A stretch of 64,000 bases of DNA from Parabacteroides sp900760525 (GCF_049860805.1 NZ_CP187555.1:62001-126000); one strand, 5' to 3'. Shown: positions 30,168-40,206, numbered from the stretch's first letter. A program made the numbers and translations. Notes: generated by a model from the letters alone, not told the origin.

Positions 30168-31541
30168 ATGAAATTCGTTGATAGAATAGATGAAGCAGCA
30201 CGTTTGAAGGATGCTCTTGCGAGAGAGAAGTCCTCGTTAGTTGTGATGTACGGTCGCAGACGATTGGGAAAGTCAACGCTTATCAAAAGAATGTTGTCGG
30301 ACAATGATGTTTATTTTCTCGCCGACCGTTCCGAAGGCCAACATCAGAGAATGTTGCTTGCTAAAGTGATAGCACAAGTGTTTCCAGATTTCGATAAGTT
30401 GACATATCCGGATTGGGAGTCTATGTTTCGTGCGGTTACTTATCGAACAGATAAACGTTTTACATTATGCTTGGATGAATTTCCGTATCTTGTGGAGCAA
30501 TCTCCAGAGTTGTCGTCTGTTTTGCAGAAATTTGTTGACGAGAAACAACTGAAGTATAACCTTGTGCTTTGTGGTTCATCACAAAATATGATGTATGGGT
30601 TGTTCCTTGATTCTACTGCACCTTTATATGGCCGTGCTGATGAGATAATGAAGCTTGCACCGATACGTTTACCGTATATTCAAGAGGCTTTGAGTCTTAA
30701 TGCGATGAACGCCATTGAAGAGTATGCTGTATGGGGAGGTGTGCCACGTTATTGGGAACTAAGGAAAAACAGAAACTCGCTTGATGATGCGTTGTGGCAC
30801 AATATCCTTTCTGTGAATGGCACTCTTTACGAAGAGCCTATAAAACTATTTCAAGATGATGTTAAGGATATTGTCAAGACTTCGACAATAATGTCTTATA
30901 TCGGTACTGGCGCAAACCGTCTTTCTGAGATTGCTGCACGATGTAATGAACCGGCAACAAATCTATCACGACCATTAAAGAAACTTATCGATCTCAGATT
31001 CTTGGAGAAAGATGTTCCGTTTGGGATTGATGAAAAGAATGCGAAAAAGAGTCTTTACAAGATAGCCGATCCGTTTATGGCATTTTACTATCAGTTTGTC
31101 GTTCCTAACCGTTCGTTTATTGAACTTGATCGTCGCTTGCCGATTGAACAGGCTTTGAACGCTCATTTCTCTGAATATGTGAGTATGCAATGGGAAAAAT
31201 TATGCCGGGATGCTGTAACAGGTAATCTTGTCAATGGAGTAGTTTATGGCAAGGCAAAACGTTGGTGGGGTCCTGTTCTCAATGAGGATAAGAAACCTGA
31301 ACAGGTCGAATTTGATGTAATGGCAGAATCACTTGATAAGAAGTATCTGTTGGTCGGCGAATGCAAATGGACAACAGGGGAGAATGGTAAACAGCTAACA
31401 GCCGAACTTCTCCGTAAAGCGAATCTATTGCCGTTTGCCAAGGATTATATTATTGTTCCGATGCTGTTTCTTAAGAATGCTCCGAAAGATGATGTAGGGA
31501 ATACCATGTTGCCAGGAGATGTAGTCGGGTTAATGAGGTAA
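30168..31541 (+). CDS. archaeal-type AAA ATPase with DUF234 nuclease-like domain
   Basis: 457 residues. Walker A GRRRLGKSTL near 29-38 and Walker B LCLDEFPYL near 105-113 (ATPase_2 family). The C-terminal part shows the DUF234 pattern with EFDVMAES then YLLVGECKW, reminiscent of a PD-(D/E)xK core. A winged helix (IGTGANRLSEIAARCNEP) lies between. Such proteins recur near mobile elements but no function is established. The start is preceded by a purine-rich GGCGT rather than a strong ribosome site. Confidence 0.78.
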   Translation: MKFVDRIDEAARLKDALAREKSSLVVMYGRRRLGKSTLIKRMLSDNDVYFLADRSEGQHQRMLLAKVIAQVFPDFDKLTYPDWESMFRAVTYRTDKRFTLCLDEFPYLVEQSPELSSVLQKFVDEKQLKYNLVLCGSSQNMMYGLFLDSTAPLYGRADEIMKLAPIRLPYIQEALSLNAMNAIEEYAVWGGVPRYWELRKNRNSLDDALWHNILSVNGTLYEEPIKLFQDDVKDIVKTSTIMSYIGTGANRLSEIAARCNEPATNLSRPLKKLIDLRFLEKDVPFGIDEKNAKKSLYKIADPFMAFYYQFVVPNRSFIELDRRLPIEQALNAHFSEYVSMQWEKLCRDAVTGNLVNGVVYGKAKRWWGPVLNEDKKPEQVEFDVMAESLDKKYLLVGECKWTTGENGKQLTAELLRKANLLPFAKDYIIVPMLFLKNAPKDDVGNTMLPGDVVGLMR

Positions 31542-31727
31542 CAAATTCGTCATTGTGTTGGGTAGGTGAAAGGCTGGCAAGAGTTGGCTGTATAATTAGT
31601 ATTTCTGAAGAAATGGATATGTTTGCCGGAGGTTGTAGGAGGTAGCATTTATAAAGCTGATAGTTATTATGTTGGCTCTTCTGCTGAAGGGGAGAAATAG
31701 TTTTTGGTCGATTGTTATCATGTTTTC

Positions 31728-31853
31728 AATAAGGTAATAATCAAGAAAGTTTGTATCAAGTTTGTAAGCGGCGTTAAAACCATATTCGCCGTTTTGAAGT
31801 TCAACAACCCGCTTGGCTCTGATAGTTTCTGCGAGTTGAAACGTCTGTCGGTT
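31728..31853 (-). pseudogene. tyrosine integrase N-terminal remnant
   Basis: The minus strand reads NRQTFQLAETIRAKRVVELQ then NGEYGFNAAYKLDTNFLDYY. This aligns by eye with the intact integrase at 58041-59147 (NKAEAIRCIRVQSLINEEFG then FLDKSKQKADFLAYF). No catalytic domain follows. It marks the trace of an earlier integrated element and may lie near the left edge of the present island. Confidence 0.45.
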
Positions 31854-32416
31854 CTGTTGCTGTTTTCGATTTGAACAACAAAATGACAACAAAAAATGAT
31901 AAAACGAATATAATCAATGAAAAATTATAGACTCAATTTGATGTTAGTTGAGATGTTGATTTATTAGTAGTTATCTATCATTAATTATATCCGTTTTATA
32001 TGTGAATTGATTAAAAATTCTTACTTTATTTGCCGATGCAGCATATTTACATCACTGATTATCAGTGACCATTCATTTTAATCGGTACAACCTCTGTTTT
32101 GACAAATACACAGAATGTGGGAACAAATGCAAACCGTTGTATTTCACGGTTTTGCATATACGTGTTGTACCGCCTCTTTTCAGCCCTTTTGTGGAATGTC
32201 CGCTATCAGATACAAGGTATTGAGTGATAGGGTATTTCCATAGGTGTGTTACAGAACGCTTGTTGAATACAAAGGTAGTGGTTTTCTTGGGATTTCTGTG
32301 GTTTGCACCAGATTTTTGCACGAAAAATATATGATTGGCTTGAAAAAATGTAGCTACATGTGATTTATTCGTTTGGAAAAGTGTATTGGTTTGAATGTTA
32401 TTCGCTGGGAAAAGTG

Positions 32417-32424
32417 TAACTTTG
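32417..32424 (+). promoter_or_regulatory. -7 promoter box for the AAA_14/DUF4143 gene
   Basis: TAACTTTG matches TAnnTTTG; a TTTG lies 23 bp upstream. Its place decides the start of the next gene in favour of ATG at 32449 over the upstream ATG at 32395. Confidence 0.5.
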
Positions 32425-32448
32425 CCATTGGAAGAATATGATTGCGCT

Positions 32449-33840
32449 ATGCTTAAAAGGAAAATAGAAACATATTTAGCTAAGTGGAAAGAGTCTGAGG
32501 ATAGAAAGCCCCTTGTGATAAAAGGTATCCGCCAATGTGGAAAGACATACATTGTTCAGAAATTCGCAAGAGAGAATTATGAGAGTGTGGTCTATATGAA
32601 CTTCATACTTGAACCGGATAAGAAGTCCGCTTTTACGGGCAATATAGATGTCGATACCATTATTCTCAACCTATCTGCTTTGATTCAAGGTAGTCGTTTC
32701 ATAGAGGAGAAAACCTGCATTATCCTTGACGAGATTCAGGAGTGCAAAGAAGCGAGGACAGCCTTAAAGTCATTTCATATAGACGGGCGTTTCGATGTGA
32801 TTGCTACTGGTTCTCTTTTGGGAGTGAAAGGCTACGGAAAAAGCAAGAAGAAAAACGAAGAGGAGGGGCAAGATTCCGTTCCTGTCGGATACGAAACCGT
32901 GATAGATATGTATCCGTTGGACTTTGAGGAATTTCTATGGGCAAACGGAATAGGTGAGGCGGTTATTGATTCTGTCAAATCATGCTTTGAAAACGAAAAG
33001 GTTGTTCCCGATGGAATTCACAAGGCAATGATGGAGCTGTTGTATAGGTATGTCATAGTCGGAGGTCTGCCGGAAGTGGTGAACTGCTTTCTTGAAACCA
33101 AGAATATCGAACTTATATATAAGGCGCAGCGCAATCTTATTGCCGAGTACGAAGAGGATATGGTTAAATATGTGGATGATGCGGACAAACCTAACATCCG
33201 AGAATGTTTTGAATCTATTCCGAAACAATTAGCCAAAGAGAACAAGAAATTCCAGTATTCCATCGTCAAGAAGGGTGGAAGGGCTTCGCAATACATCGGT
33301 AGCATCCAATGGTTGGAGGATGCCGGGATAGTCCGTAGATGCTATAACACGCAGATTACAGAACTGCCGTTAGAAGGTAATTCTATTAAAGAGTGTTTCA
33401 AGGTATATACTACCGATATAGGTATCCTTATGGCAATGCTTGATTATGGAATACAGGCAGATATTTTGAAGGGGAATCTTCTTGGATACAAAGGAGCTAT
33501 CTTTGAGAATCTGATGGCTGATTTCTTATGCAAGTCCGGGCAAAAGCTATACTACTTCCATAAGGATAGCGGGCTTGAGTTGGACTTTTTGGTAAAATTC
33601 AAAGGTGAATGCGTTATCCTTGAAGTCAAGGCAAAGTCGGGAAAGGCAAAAAGTATGACTACGGTTCTGAAGAACAAGGATGTGTATCATGTCAAGAATG
33701 CAATTAAGTTGGGACAATATAATGTAGGATGTGAGGGAGATGTACTCACCATTCCGCTTTATATGGGATTCCTTATTGAGGATAAGCTTGCGGATGTTAT
33801 CATTCCTGATGTTGATTTAAGTTTATTGACTACCATTTAA
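32449..33840 (+). CDS. AAA_14 / DUF4143 ATPase
   Basis: 463 residues from ATG at 32449. Walker A IKGIRQCGKTYI near 23-34, Walker B TCIILDEIQE near 88-97, and a Ser/Thr sensor in VIATGSLLGVKGYG. The C-terminal DUF4143 part includes YLCK-type FLCKSGQKLYYFHKDSGLELDFLV and ILEVKAKSGKA, a nuclease-like E-x-K. Family members are common, of unknown role. The 205-residue gene follows after 17 bp and is probably co-transcribed. Confidence 0.8.
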   Translation: MLKRKIETYLAKWKESEDRKPLVIKGIRQCGKTYIVQKFARENYESVVYMNFILEPDKKSAFTGNIDVDTIILNLSALIQGSRFIEEKTCIILDEIQECKEARTALKSFHIDGRFDVIATGSLLGVKGYGKSKKKNEEEGQDSVPVGYETVIDMYPLDFEEFLWANGIGEAVIDSVKSCFENEKVVPDGIHKAMMELLYRYVIVGGLPEVVNCFLETKNIELIYKAQRNLIAEYEEDMVKYVDDADKPNIRECFESIPKQLAKENKKFQYSIVKKGGRASQYIGSIQWLEDAGIVRRCYNTQITELPLEGNSIKECFKVYTTDIGILMAMLDYGIQADILKGNLLGYKGAIFENLMADFLCKSGQKLYYFHKDSGLELDFLVKFKGECVILEVKAKSGKAKSMTTVLKNKDVYHVKNAIKLGQYNVGCEGDVLTIPLYMGFLIEDKLADVIIPDVDLSLLTTI

Positions 33841-33857
33841 TTATAAATAAAGACATT

Positions 33858-34475
33858 ATGGCAAAGCAGATATTAGTTGGAATTAAAGAGCAAGATTTGA
33901 ACGAGGTTGCTCACTACCTTATGATATACCTCCCATACAAAGAGGATTTGTGTAGTTATACCGATAATTGGTTGGGTGAACTTTATGAAAACAAGTACCC
34001 TTTGGTATCTAAGGGGATGTGGTCAGCTATAATTGACTTGAAAACGCATAAGCTCTTGAATTGGAAGCAAGAGTATGGAAGTTTGTATTTTCAAGCCAAG
34101 ATATGCGATAGCGGAACCTATTTCTTGCTTGATAAAGACAAAAAGGTGGTATGTAAAATTGCCGATTATGTGCCTAATGGTTTAATACCGGAAGCGGATG
34201 ATTGTGGGGATTATATACGCCTAAGAATCAACTATGACGGCACGATAGAAAATTGGCCTGAGGAGCCAGACTTTTCCGATTTTATAGAGGGGGCTGGAAT
34301 CGTTGAGAAAATTGATACGAGCATTGAAGAAGAACCTATATTTGATACCAAAGTTGAGTTTACTTATAGCCAGCTGATGACAAAGTTACTTCGTCTTCCT
34401 AAATATCTACAGATGGAGATAGGAAAAGCACTGATTGCTAATGCGTCAGAAGGGTTTGAGGAGGAAGAAGAATAG
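33858..34475 (+). CDS. hypothetical protein downstream of the AAA_14 ATPase
   Basis: 205 residues, acidic (C-terminus EGFEEEEE), soluble, without signal peptide or membrane segment. I recognise no family. There is a beta-rich centre (WKQEYGSLYFQAKICDSGTYFLLDKDKKVVCKI). Its tight spacing suggests it works with the ATPase. Confidence 0.6.
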   Translation: MAKQILVGIKEQDLNEVAHYLMIYLPYKEDLCSYTDNWLGELYENKYPLVSKGMWSAIIDLKTHKLLNWKQEYGSLYFQAKICDSGTYFLLDKDKKVVCKIADYVPNGLIPEADDCGDYIRLRINYDGTIENWPEEPDFSDFIEGAGIVEKIDTSIEEEPIFDTKVEFTYSQLMTKLLRLPKYLQMEIGKALIANASEGFEEEEE

Positions 34476-34569
34476 TATTGACTGAACATATTTTATAAGA
34501 CAATTATTATGGATACATTAAATCTAACCAAAATAGCATCATTGTTCATCCTAACTTTAATAGAAAGAG

Positions 34570-34848
34570 ATGATGGACAAAAGAAACAAATTTTGGAGAC
34601 GCCAACAAATGGCTCGTGTGTTTAAGGCTCGCATGGTTCTTTATGCCGCTTATGGGTATTGTATTATTCGTGAGGATGGAAGCTATTATGAACACCCTCA
34701 TTGGTTTGAGTTGGCAAAAGACAAATGGGCACAAGTATACAAAACGACAGGTACTCCGTGTAGCTGTTGGATGTGTAGAGGATTTGAATATGATCGCAAG
34801 GAGTATAAGAAAGAAACTTTGCGGATTATTCGGGAATCAATGGAGTAG
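34570..34848 (+). CDS. small protein with CxCWMC motif
   Basis: 92 residues. The motif TPCSCWMCRGFEYDRKEYK near 64-82 looks like a metal-binding knuckle and recurs in small Bacteroides proteins as I remember; function is unknown. The N-terminus is basic (KRNKFWRRQQMARVFKARM). Starts at tandem ATGs, 94 bp after the previous stop. Confidence 0.6.
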   Translation: MMDKRNKFWRRQQMARVFKARMVLYAAYGYCIIREDGSYYEHPHWFELAKDKWAQVYKTTGTPCSCWMCRGFEYDRKEYKKETLRIIRESME

Positions 34849-34980
34849 TTTAATGAGGACTGAATCTATACATGAATGATATAGGTTCAGTCCCTGATTT
34901 CATAACTTATTGACTAAGCTCCTTGATTACGAAACAGCTTCTGCTTCAAACACGAAGATTTGCAATAAACTTCGATAACC

Positions 34981-37900
34981 TTATCTACTCAGATAATTCT
35001 TAACATCGTCAAAAAACTCAGAGTCAAGTTTGTGGGTATTATTATAGAAAAATCTAACTGAAATATCTGATTTTATCAGTTTTGAATTGACGGAATTCAG
35101 ATAATGTTTGAGTTTGCCAAGCTCAGAGAATAACCACCAATGCTTGTCGCTCATCCATAGACAAATGAATGGGCAACTATGAGAATCTCCATTTCGTTTG
35201 CACATATTTGAACAGCAGGGTTCATCATCTTTCCCTACCTTAAATTCTAGGCATTTATATTCTGTATCGTTCTTTGGAATCTTATTTTTTCTACGTTTGG
35301 TAAGTTCTGCTTGAAATCCTCTGCAACACTCTTTATGCACTTCTATATTTGCAAGAATCTCTGCATTTAAGAAAATATCAAGATGTATCAGTTCTTGGAT
35401 AGGTTGATCTGTTAGTTCCTTTTCATTAATGATTTCGTAATCAACATCCAATTCATATCGCTCAGTTATCAGATGGGAAATCCAATGGTATCGTGAAACC
35501 GGACTCATCTGCGAACGATTTTGCTTCAGTAAGAAATAATCTATTCTATCATTTGCCAAGTCGAGCAAGTCTGCCAAACGTATGAGAATCATCATGTACT
35601 TCAAGCTGATTAACTCTTCCTTCGCTGAAGATTTCATTTCATATACATCTGTTGTATTCCATCCATGACTATCGGATATTGTAGCTATTGTTTCAGCTTC
35701 AAGCTCTGATAGGAAAGACAACATATCTTCTTGCCAATGACGGATAAACATAGCACTTTCATATGCGTGAGGTGTACGCACACGGTTCTCAAAGAAGTCA
35801 AAAATATCTTGAAATACCTCAATCAAAGACAATCCCATCTCTTTCCTAATCCGATGAATCTCGTCCATTGCGAATTTGTTTGATTTATAGGCATTGTCAA
35901 CTTTTTTGTTAAATGTCAACATACGATTAAGCCACTTACTGATTAATTGTTCAGACTTGACATTAGAATCGTTAAACGAGGATACACTCGGATGTATAAC
36001 CATGCTTATATCATGTAGATAACATGCATTAAATAGCAAGAAGAAATCATTAGCCTTCAAATTCAAAAAATCCACATTATTCACGAGCCTAACTACATTC
36101 TTTATTAGATTGATAGCGTGCTCGTGATTGTGTAATGTATAAGCATTCAAGAATTTGGAACCATTATGCCAAAGGCTTTTAACAAGTCTATGTGTTTGGA
36201 TTAATCGGTCAATCTTTTCAGGATCTTGAATCTTTTGCCGGTATATACCGAGCCCTTCAAGAATTCCGAGATCTATATCCATCCTCTCGTTCAAATCTTT
36301 TGGATCAAGAGATCTCACAAACTCAAAGAAATCGCAAATTTTCAAACGATAATTCCTGAGCATTGAAATAATTCTTAACTCATAGTATTTTATTGGCTTA
36401 ATGTCAGACCTCAAAATTGATAGATTATCTCCAGATTGAATGTTGCAAGCGAATGAGAAACAGCAATTCAAAATTTTACGTCTGAAGTTCTCTGAATTTC
36501 TGAAAACAAACTCGCACCAAGAAGGAAATCCTGTTTTTGAATTAAGACATGGATTTCCGGAATCAGACACTCCTGTGATTGAATTTAGGAATGGGAACAA
36601 TTCCCACACATCATTGGCATTATAAGATGTATTCTTTATAGCCTCAACAAATCTTTCAGAGTTACGGAAAGGACGTACACTTCGCACAACACGCGAAAGG
36701 GATTCATATTCGTCCACAGTGGCAACATCTGCACTGCATAACATCGAACTGATTCTATGGTAATACAAGTATTTATCAGACCTATGAGTGCTGCAATTAT
36801 ATTTTGACAGAGCGATATCATATTGTTGAATTTTGGCGCAGAAACCTTTTTTTTCACTGAAAGGCATATCTCTTAGAATCAACTCAAATTCAGATTTGAA
36901 TATTTCTTCCTCAAAGACCTCAAATAAAACATTAATTAGTTCTTTTGAAGTCTTGTCCTGAGATGTAACATCGTCAATCTTGAATGTTTCGTAGAACTTC
37001 GCTTTTAGCTCCTTATCATATTTCCCATTCAAAAGAATTTGCAGTTTTCTTTGTCTAAATAGAAAATATCGTTTGTATCGTCTGAGCCACTTAAGTCGTT
37101 CTTCACCATAAGAATTATCTCCAAGTTTAGTTCTTTTCGAACGGAGTTTATTTATCTCAAGATTAACGACATCCTGTAAAGCCGTTAGCTTTTTCAAGGC
37201 TACGTTATCGTCAACTTCATCAATATTTCCCTTTATCCATCCGCCCATTGACACAGGTCGTTGAACTAGAAACAGACCATCCATACCTTTAAAAGAGTCA
37301 TTTATATCACAAATTGTACTCTTTCCATTAGGATGAAACTGTATGTTATAATTTATATCCATTGCTTGTGACAGTAAATCCTGACCTATAACTGGATATT
37401 CCTCCCAATCTTTTTTGGCTTCAGTAACCGAATTATTGAGTCTTTGGATTAATTCTCCAAATAAATCCGAATTAATGTTTTTGGCAAATACGACTGAATC
37501 ATCCACATAGAAATACGAGTCTGAATCCATTAATTTATCGACATGACTCATACAATCAGCGACTTCTATCATGCATAAATTACCAAAAAAGTATGATTGT
37601 GGTAGTCCTTGCGCTATTCCCCGGACAGGATAGAAACCGTTAACCGATTTTACATTGTTATGTTGTTCCTTATAATATACATCTTTCCATTCCCGGAGGT
37701 TTTCCTCGGGAATTTTAAAATATAGAAGTTTAGATATAATGGTCTTCAGACACTTTTTATCAGTATCGTCTTTATATTTACTCGAAACAGCATTCCAAAT
37801 AAAATTCAGAATCTTCAAAGGATTGATAGATGGGAAAAAGTCTTTAAGGTCAAAACTTATTTCTTTATCATATTCGCGTGTCTTGGAATATTCCCGACAG

Positions 37901-38406
37901 CGAGTCGTTACTATTTGAGAATATTGGCGGTATTTCTCTGTCCAATTCATAAAGATACTACCTATATTACAACTTGGAATATTACCATAGAAATTATGAG
38001 GTAGCATACGTGATAATTCCGATAGATTCCGTTTCCCATTAGAATCGTCAAACATTAAAGGCATAAGCATTGATGCCATACAAATCTGATTGACGAGGCT
38101 AGCCGTGTGCAATGGGCGATACTCCACAACTGTATTTCCTTCGGAACTCAGTTTCTTGATTTTAAAGAAAACATTGACTTCTAGCAATTCGTTTTCATCG
38201 TCAAGTAATTGGGTTAGAGTTTTCTTACATTTTTCAATAGTATCAGAAACAATGCCATTAAAGTCATATTTATCCCTTAGCCGAAGAAATGTATCCAGAT
38301 CTTCGGGGCTAAGCAAATCACGCTCTGATATATATGACTCCATAGCAAAAATTGCCTTATAGATATTCTCCTCTGATAGTATTTGTTCTCTTAATTTGGT
38401 GCTCAT
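34981..38406 (-). CDS. reverse transcriptase - HD phosphohydrolase fusion
   Basis: 1,141 residues. RT palm motifs are clear: motif A SFDLKDFFPSI near 184-194, motif B IAQGLPQS near 264-271 and motif C FYVDD near 299-303. A long middle region (about 320-740) has no domain I recognise. From about 755 an HD-type phosphohydrolase follows: HNHEH at 759-763, LHD at 798-799, TPHAYES near 878, SDSHG near 911-915 and LADLLDLANDR near 944-954. The last ~100 residues have CCSNMCKRNGDSHSCPF, a Cys/His cluster. It is not a group II intron or CRISPR RT by neighbours; it suits the defence-associated unknown-group RTs. It ends the primase operon. Confidence 0.85.
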   Translation of the reverse strand: MSTKLREQILSEENIYKAIFAMESYISERDLLSPEDLDTFLRLRDKYDFNGIVSDTIEKCKKTLTQLLDDENELLEVNVFFKIKKLSSEGNTVVEYRPLHTASLVNQICMASMLMPLMFDDSNGKRNLSELSRMLPHNFYGNIPSCNIGSIFMNWTEKYRQYSQIVTTRCREYSKTREYDKEISFDLKDFFPSINPLKILNFIWNAVSSKYKDDTDKKCLKTIISKLLYFKIPEENLREWKDVYYKEQHNNVKSVNGFYPVRGIAQGLPQSYFFGNLCMIEVADCMSHVDKLMDSDSYFYVDDSVVFAKNINSDLFGELIQRLNNSVTEAKKDWEEYPVIGQDLLSQAMDINYNIQFHPNGKSTICDINDSFKGMDGLFLVQRPVSMGGWIKGNIDEVDDNVALKKLTALQDVVNLEINKLRSKRTKLGDNSYGEERLKWLRRYKRYFLFRQRKLQILLNGKYDKELKAKFYETFKIDDVTSQDKTSKELINVLFEVFEEEIFKSEFELILRDMPFSEKKGFCAKIQQYDIALSKYNCSTHRSDKYLYYHRISSMLCSADVATVDEYESLSRVVRSVRPFRNSERFVEAIKNTSYNANDVWELFPFLNSITGVSDSGNPCLNSKTGFPSWCEFVFRNSENFRRKILNCCFSFACNIQSGDNLSILRSDIKPIKYYELRIISMLRNYRLKICDFFEFVRSLDPKDLNERMDIDLGILEGLGIYRQKIQDPEKIDRLIQTHRLVKSLWHNGSKFLNAYTLHNHEHAINLIKNVVRLVNNVDFLNLKANDFFLLFNACYLHDISMVIHPSVSSFNDSNVKSEQLISKWLNRMLTFNKKVDNAYKSNKFAMDEIHRIRKEMGLSLIEVFQDIFDFFENRVRTPHAYESAMFIRHWQEDMLSFLSELEAETIATISDSHGWNTTDVYEMKSSAKEELISLKYMMILIRLADLLDLANDRIDYFLLKQNRSQMSPVSRYHWISHLITERYELDVDYEIINEKELTDQPIQELIHLDIFLNAEILANIEVHKECCRGFQAELTKRRKNKIPKNDTEYKCLEFKVGKDDEPCCSNMCKRNGDSHSCPFICLWMSDKHWWLFSELGKLKHYLNSVNSKLIKSDISVRFFYNNTHKLDSEFFDDVKNYLSR

Positions 38407-38425
38407 AATTCTATGTGTACTAATT

Positions 38426-39103
38426 TTATTTTGACGATAATGTCTGTATTAATCGATTAAGCTCTGAGAATGCCTTATATAAGTCGCTCTGTAGTCCGCT
38501 CCCATCGCTTTTGCCACACTCAAATGTACCCTTATCAACTCTTATACAAAAGTCGTATTTTTGGGGCATTTCTCTAAATAACCTATCAAAGTTATCCATG
38601 TTAATATTCACATTGTAAATAACATCCTTTGATAACGTAATATTAAGAATTTCTCCAAATTCAACAGCGATCTGCTGGTCCAGTTTGATAATAGGAAGAA
38701 CTTTGATGTCAGATATAACTGCGTTCAGGAATTTACACCATTGTCCAAGCATATTATCAAATGATTGTATGTTGTCTTTAAAATATCCAAACCCATATTT
38801 GAAATGATGATTCGAAGCAATGTATAGAAGAAGGCCGTTCATATAATCATACTTGGCGTTTTTCCTTCGCTCTATCTGATTTTCCAAATCATAATCCATC
38901 AATAAATTCAAGAATAATAGCTTCTCTACTCTATGTCTTACCTCTCTCTCTTTAGGCGATGACTGTACTCCTTCATCAATCATACCTATCTCATCTACAT
39001 CCATTGATTGGGCATTACTATTGATGAACAATTTGTATAACACCTCTCTATTCAAGTCCTTAAATAAAACTTGTTCGAGATTGCTGGGGTATATGTTTTC
39101 CAT
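38426..39103 (-). CDS. unknown middle protein of the RT-primase operon
   Basis: 225 residues from ATG at 39103 (MENIYPSNLEQVLF); a start at 39142 would overlap the primase by 34 bp. I recognise no domain. It is mixed alpha/beta with an acidic N-terminus (DVDEIGMIDEGVQSSPKERE) and no Cys cluster or membrane segment. Gaps to the neighbours are only 5 and 19 bp, so it is translated from the same message as the primase and RT. Confidence 0.65.
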   Translation of the reverse strand: MENIYPSNLEQVLFKDLNREVLYKLFINSNAQSMDVDEIGMIDEGVQSSPKEREVRHRVEKLLFLNLLMDYDLENQIERRKNAKYDYMNGLLLYIASNHHFKYGFGYFKDNIQSFDNMLGQWCKFLNAVISDIKVLPIIKLDQQIAVEFGEILNITLSKDVIYNVNINMDNFDRLFREMPQKYDFCIRVDKGTFECGKSDGSGLQSDLYKAFSELNRLIQTLSSK

Positions 39104-39108
39104 ATTGT

Positions 39109-40149
39109 TTAATCCTTTGTAGTCTTTAGATAATAATCGCAAAAATCTTTAACACCGCTTGGAAGTTTAATTCTTTTTACTTCGCACCCGAATCTGAGCA
39201 TAAGTCGATATAACTTTATGAAAGCATCATTTCCTGCCTTATCTTGGTCAGCTATCATATAAAGATTATAGCTTTTTAGTTTGGTAAGGTCTTCAGTTGG
39301 TAACGAAGTCGCACTAGGAAGTGCTACACTATTATAACCTACTGATAACATGGCTAAACAGTCAGTTATGCCCTCAGTAATAAAAAGTCTTGCACCATGT
39401 TGCATTGATTTCAAAATAGGGAGGTTATATAATCTAATTGATGAGCCACATATTCTTTTAAATCTTGGTATGTGAAAATCTGGATTATCTTTTCCCAAAT
39501 ATCGAGTCTGCAAACCTATTAGATTATTACTCTCATCATAGTAAGGAATGATTAATGAGGGTGCATCAATAGTTAGATATTTTCCATTTGATGTTAAAAT
39601 CTTCGCTGTTTTTAATCGATCTATTCCGAATCGAACTTGTATTATATCTTTTAAACTATTCACACCATCAATAGAATGAATCTTGGAGAACTCAATTACA
39701 TCACTTTTAATGTTTCTCTGATTTCGTAAAAAATTAATTCCGGCCTTTGTCAGGATTGTGTGTTCCATTATAAATTCAGCAACCTCTCGATCGAAAAGAG
39801 GTGAAACGTCATTAGTTGATTCCCTTCGTGGTAGATTTATAACAGAATCTTTCCATTTTGCAGACCGTCTTTCAACAGAAGGGATGTGAACACCATATTC
39901 ATTAGCCAGAATTATACAAGCCTCAACGAAAGATACTGAAAATTTTTCTTGAATAAAAGTTATTGCGTCTCCTCCTATATCGCATGAAAAGCATTTCCAA
40001 TGATTATTTCTAAAGCCAAGACTTGCAATACGGTCATTATGCTTAAAACAATGAGCCATATGTTTTTTGACATCAAGTCCAAAGCGTTTGGCAGCATCTT
40101 CACAGTTAATTTCGTGAAGTTGTCTAATTATTTCATCCGGTATTCTCAT
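39109..40149 (-). CDS. short DnaG-like primase (CHC2 zinc finger + Toprim)
   Basis: 346 residues; housekeeping DnaG is 580-660. The N-terminal zinc ribbon reads HCFKHN then WKCFSCDIGGDAI (C-H-C-C ligands) near 33-63. The Toprim domain has FITEGITDCLAM (Glu) near 238-249 and MIADQDKAGND (Asp-x-Asp) near 278-288. The helicase-binding C-terminus of DnaG is missing. It heads the RT operon, so a primer- or DNA-making role in the same pathway is likely. Confidence 0.83.
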   Translation of the reverse strand: MRIPDEIIRQLHEINCEDAAKRFGLDVKKHMAHCFKHNDRIASLGFRNNHWKCFSCDIGGDAITFIQEKFSVSFVEACIILANEYGVHIPSVERRSAKWKDSVINLPRRESTNDVSPLFDREVAEFIMEHTILTKAGINFLRNQRNIKSDVIEFSKIHSIDGVNSLKDIIQVRFGIDRLKTAKILTSNGKYLTIDAPSLIIPYYDESNNLIGLQTRYLGKDNPDFHIPRFKRICGSSIRLYNLPILKSMQHGARLFITEGITDCLAMLSVGYNSVALPSATSLPTEDLTKLKSYNLYMIADQDKAGNDAFIKLYRLMLRFGCEVKRIKLPSGVKDFCDYYLKTTKD

Positions 40150-40206
40150 TTTGATATTTATTTAAATTTTTAGATACCTATTCGGGAATAGATGAGCTAA
40201 CCAATA

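Noticed and set aside
32073..32552. 159-codon minus-strand ORF
   Set aside because: It covers the promoter and start of the plus-strand ATPase gene and has no recognisable domain.
34510..34623. Small ORF of 38 codons before the CxCWMC gene
   Set aside because: It overlaps the next gene by about 50 bp and has no supporting motif or ribosome site.
34981..38406. Group II intron or CRISPR-associated RT
   Set aside because: No maturase domain, intron fold or Cas1 fusion or neighbour is visible; the HD fusion and primase operon point elsewhere.
40150..40206. Retron msr-msd pair directly before the RT
   Set aside because: The RT is third in its operon with only a 19-bp gap before it, so a retron-type leader next to the RT is not possible. 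Only the upstream palindrome remains as a candidate.
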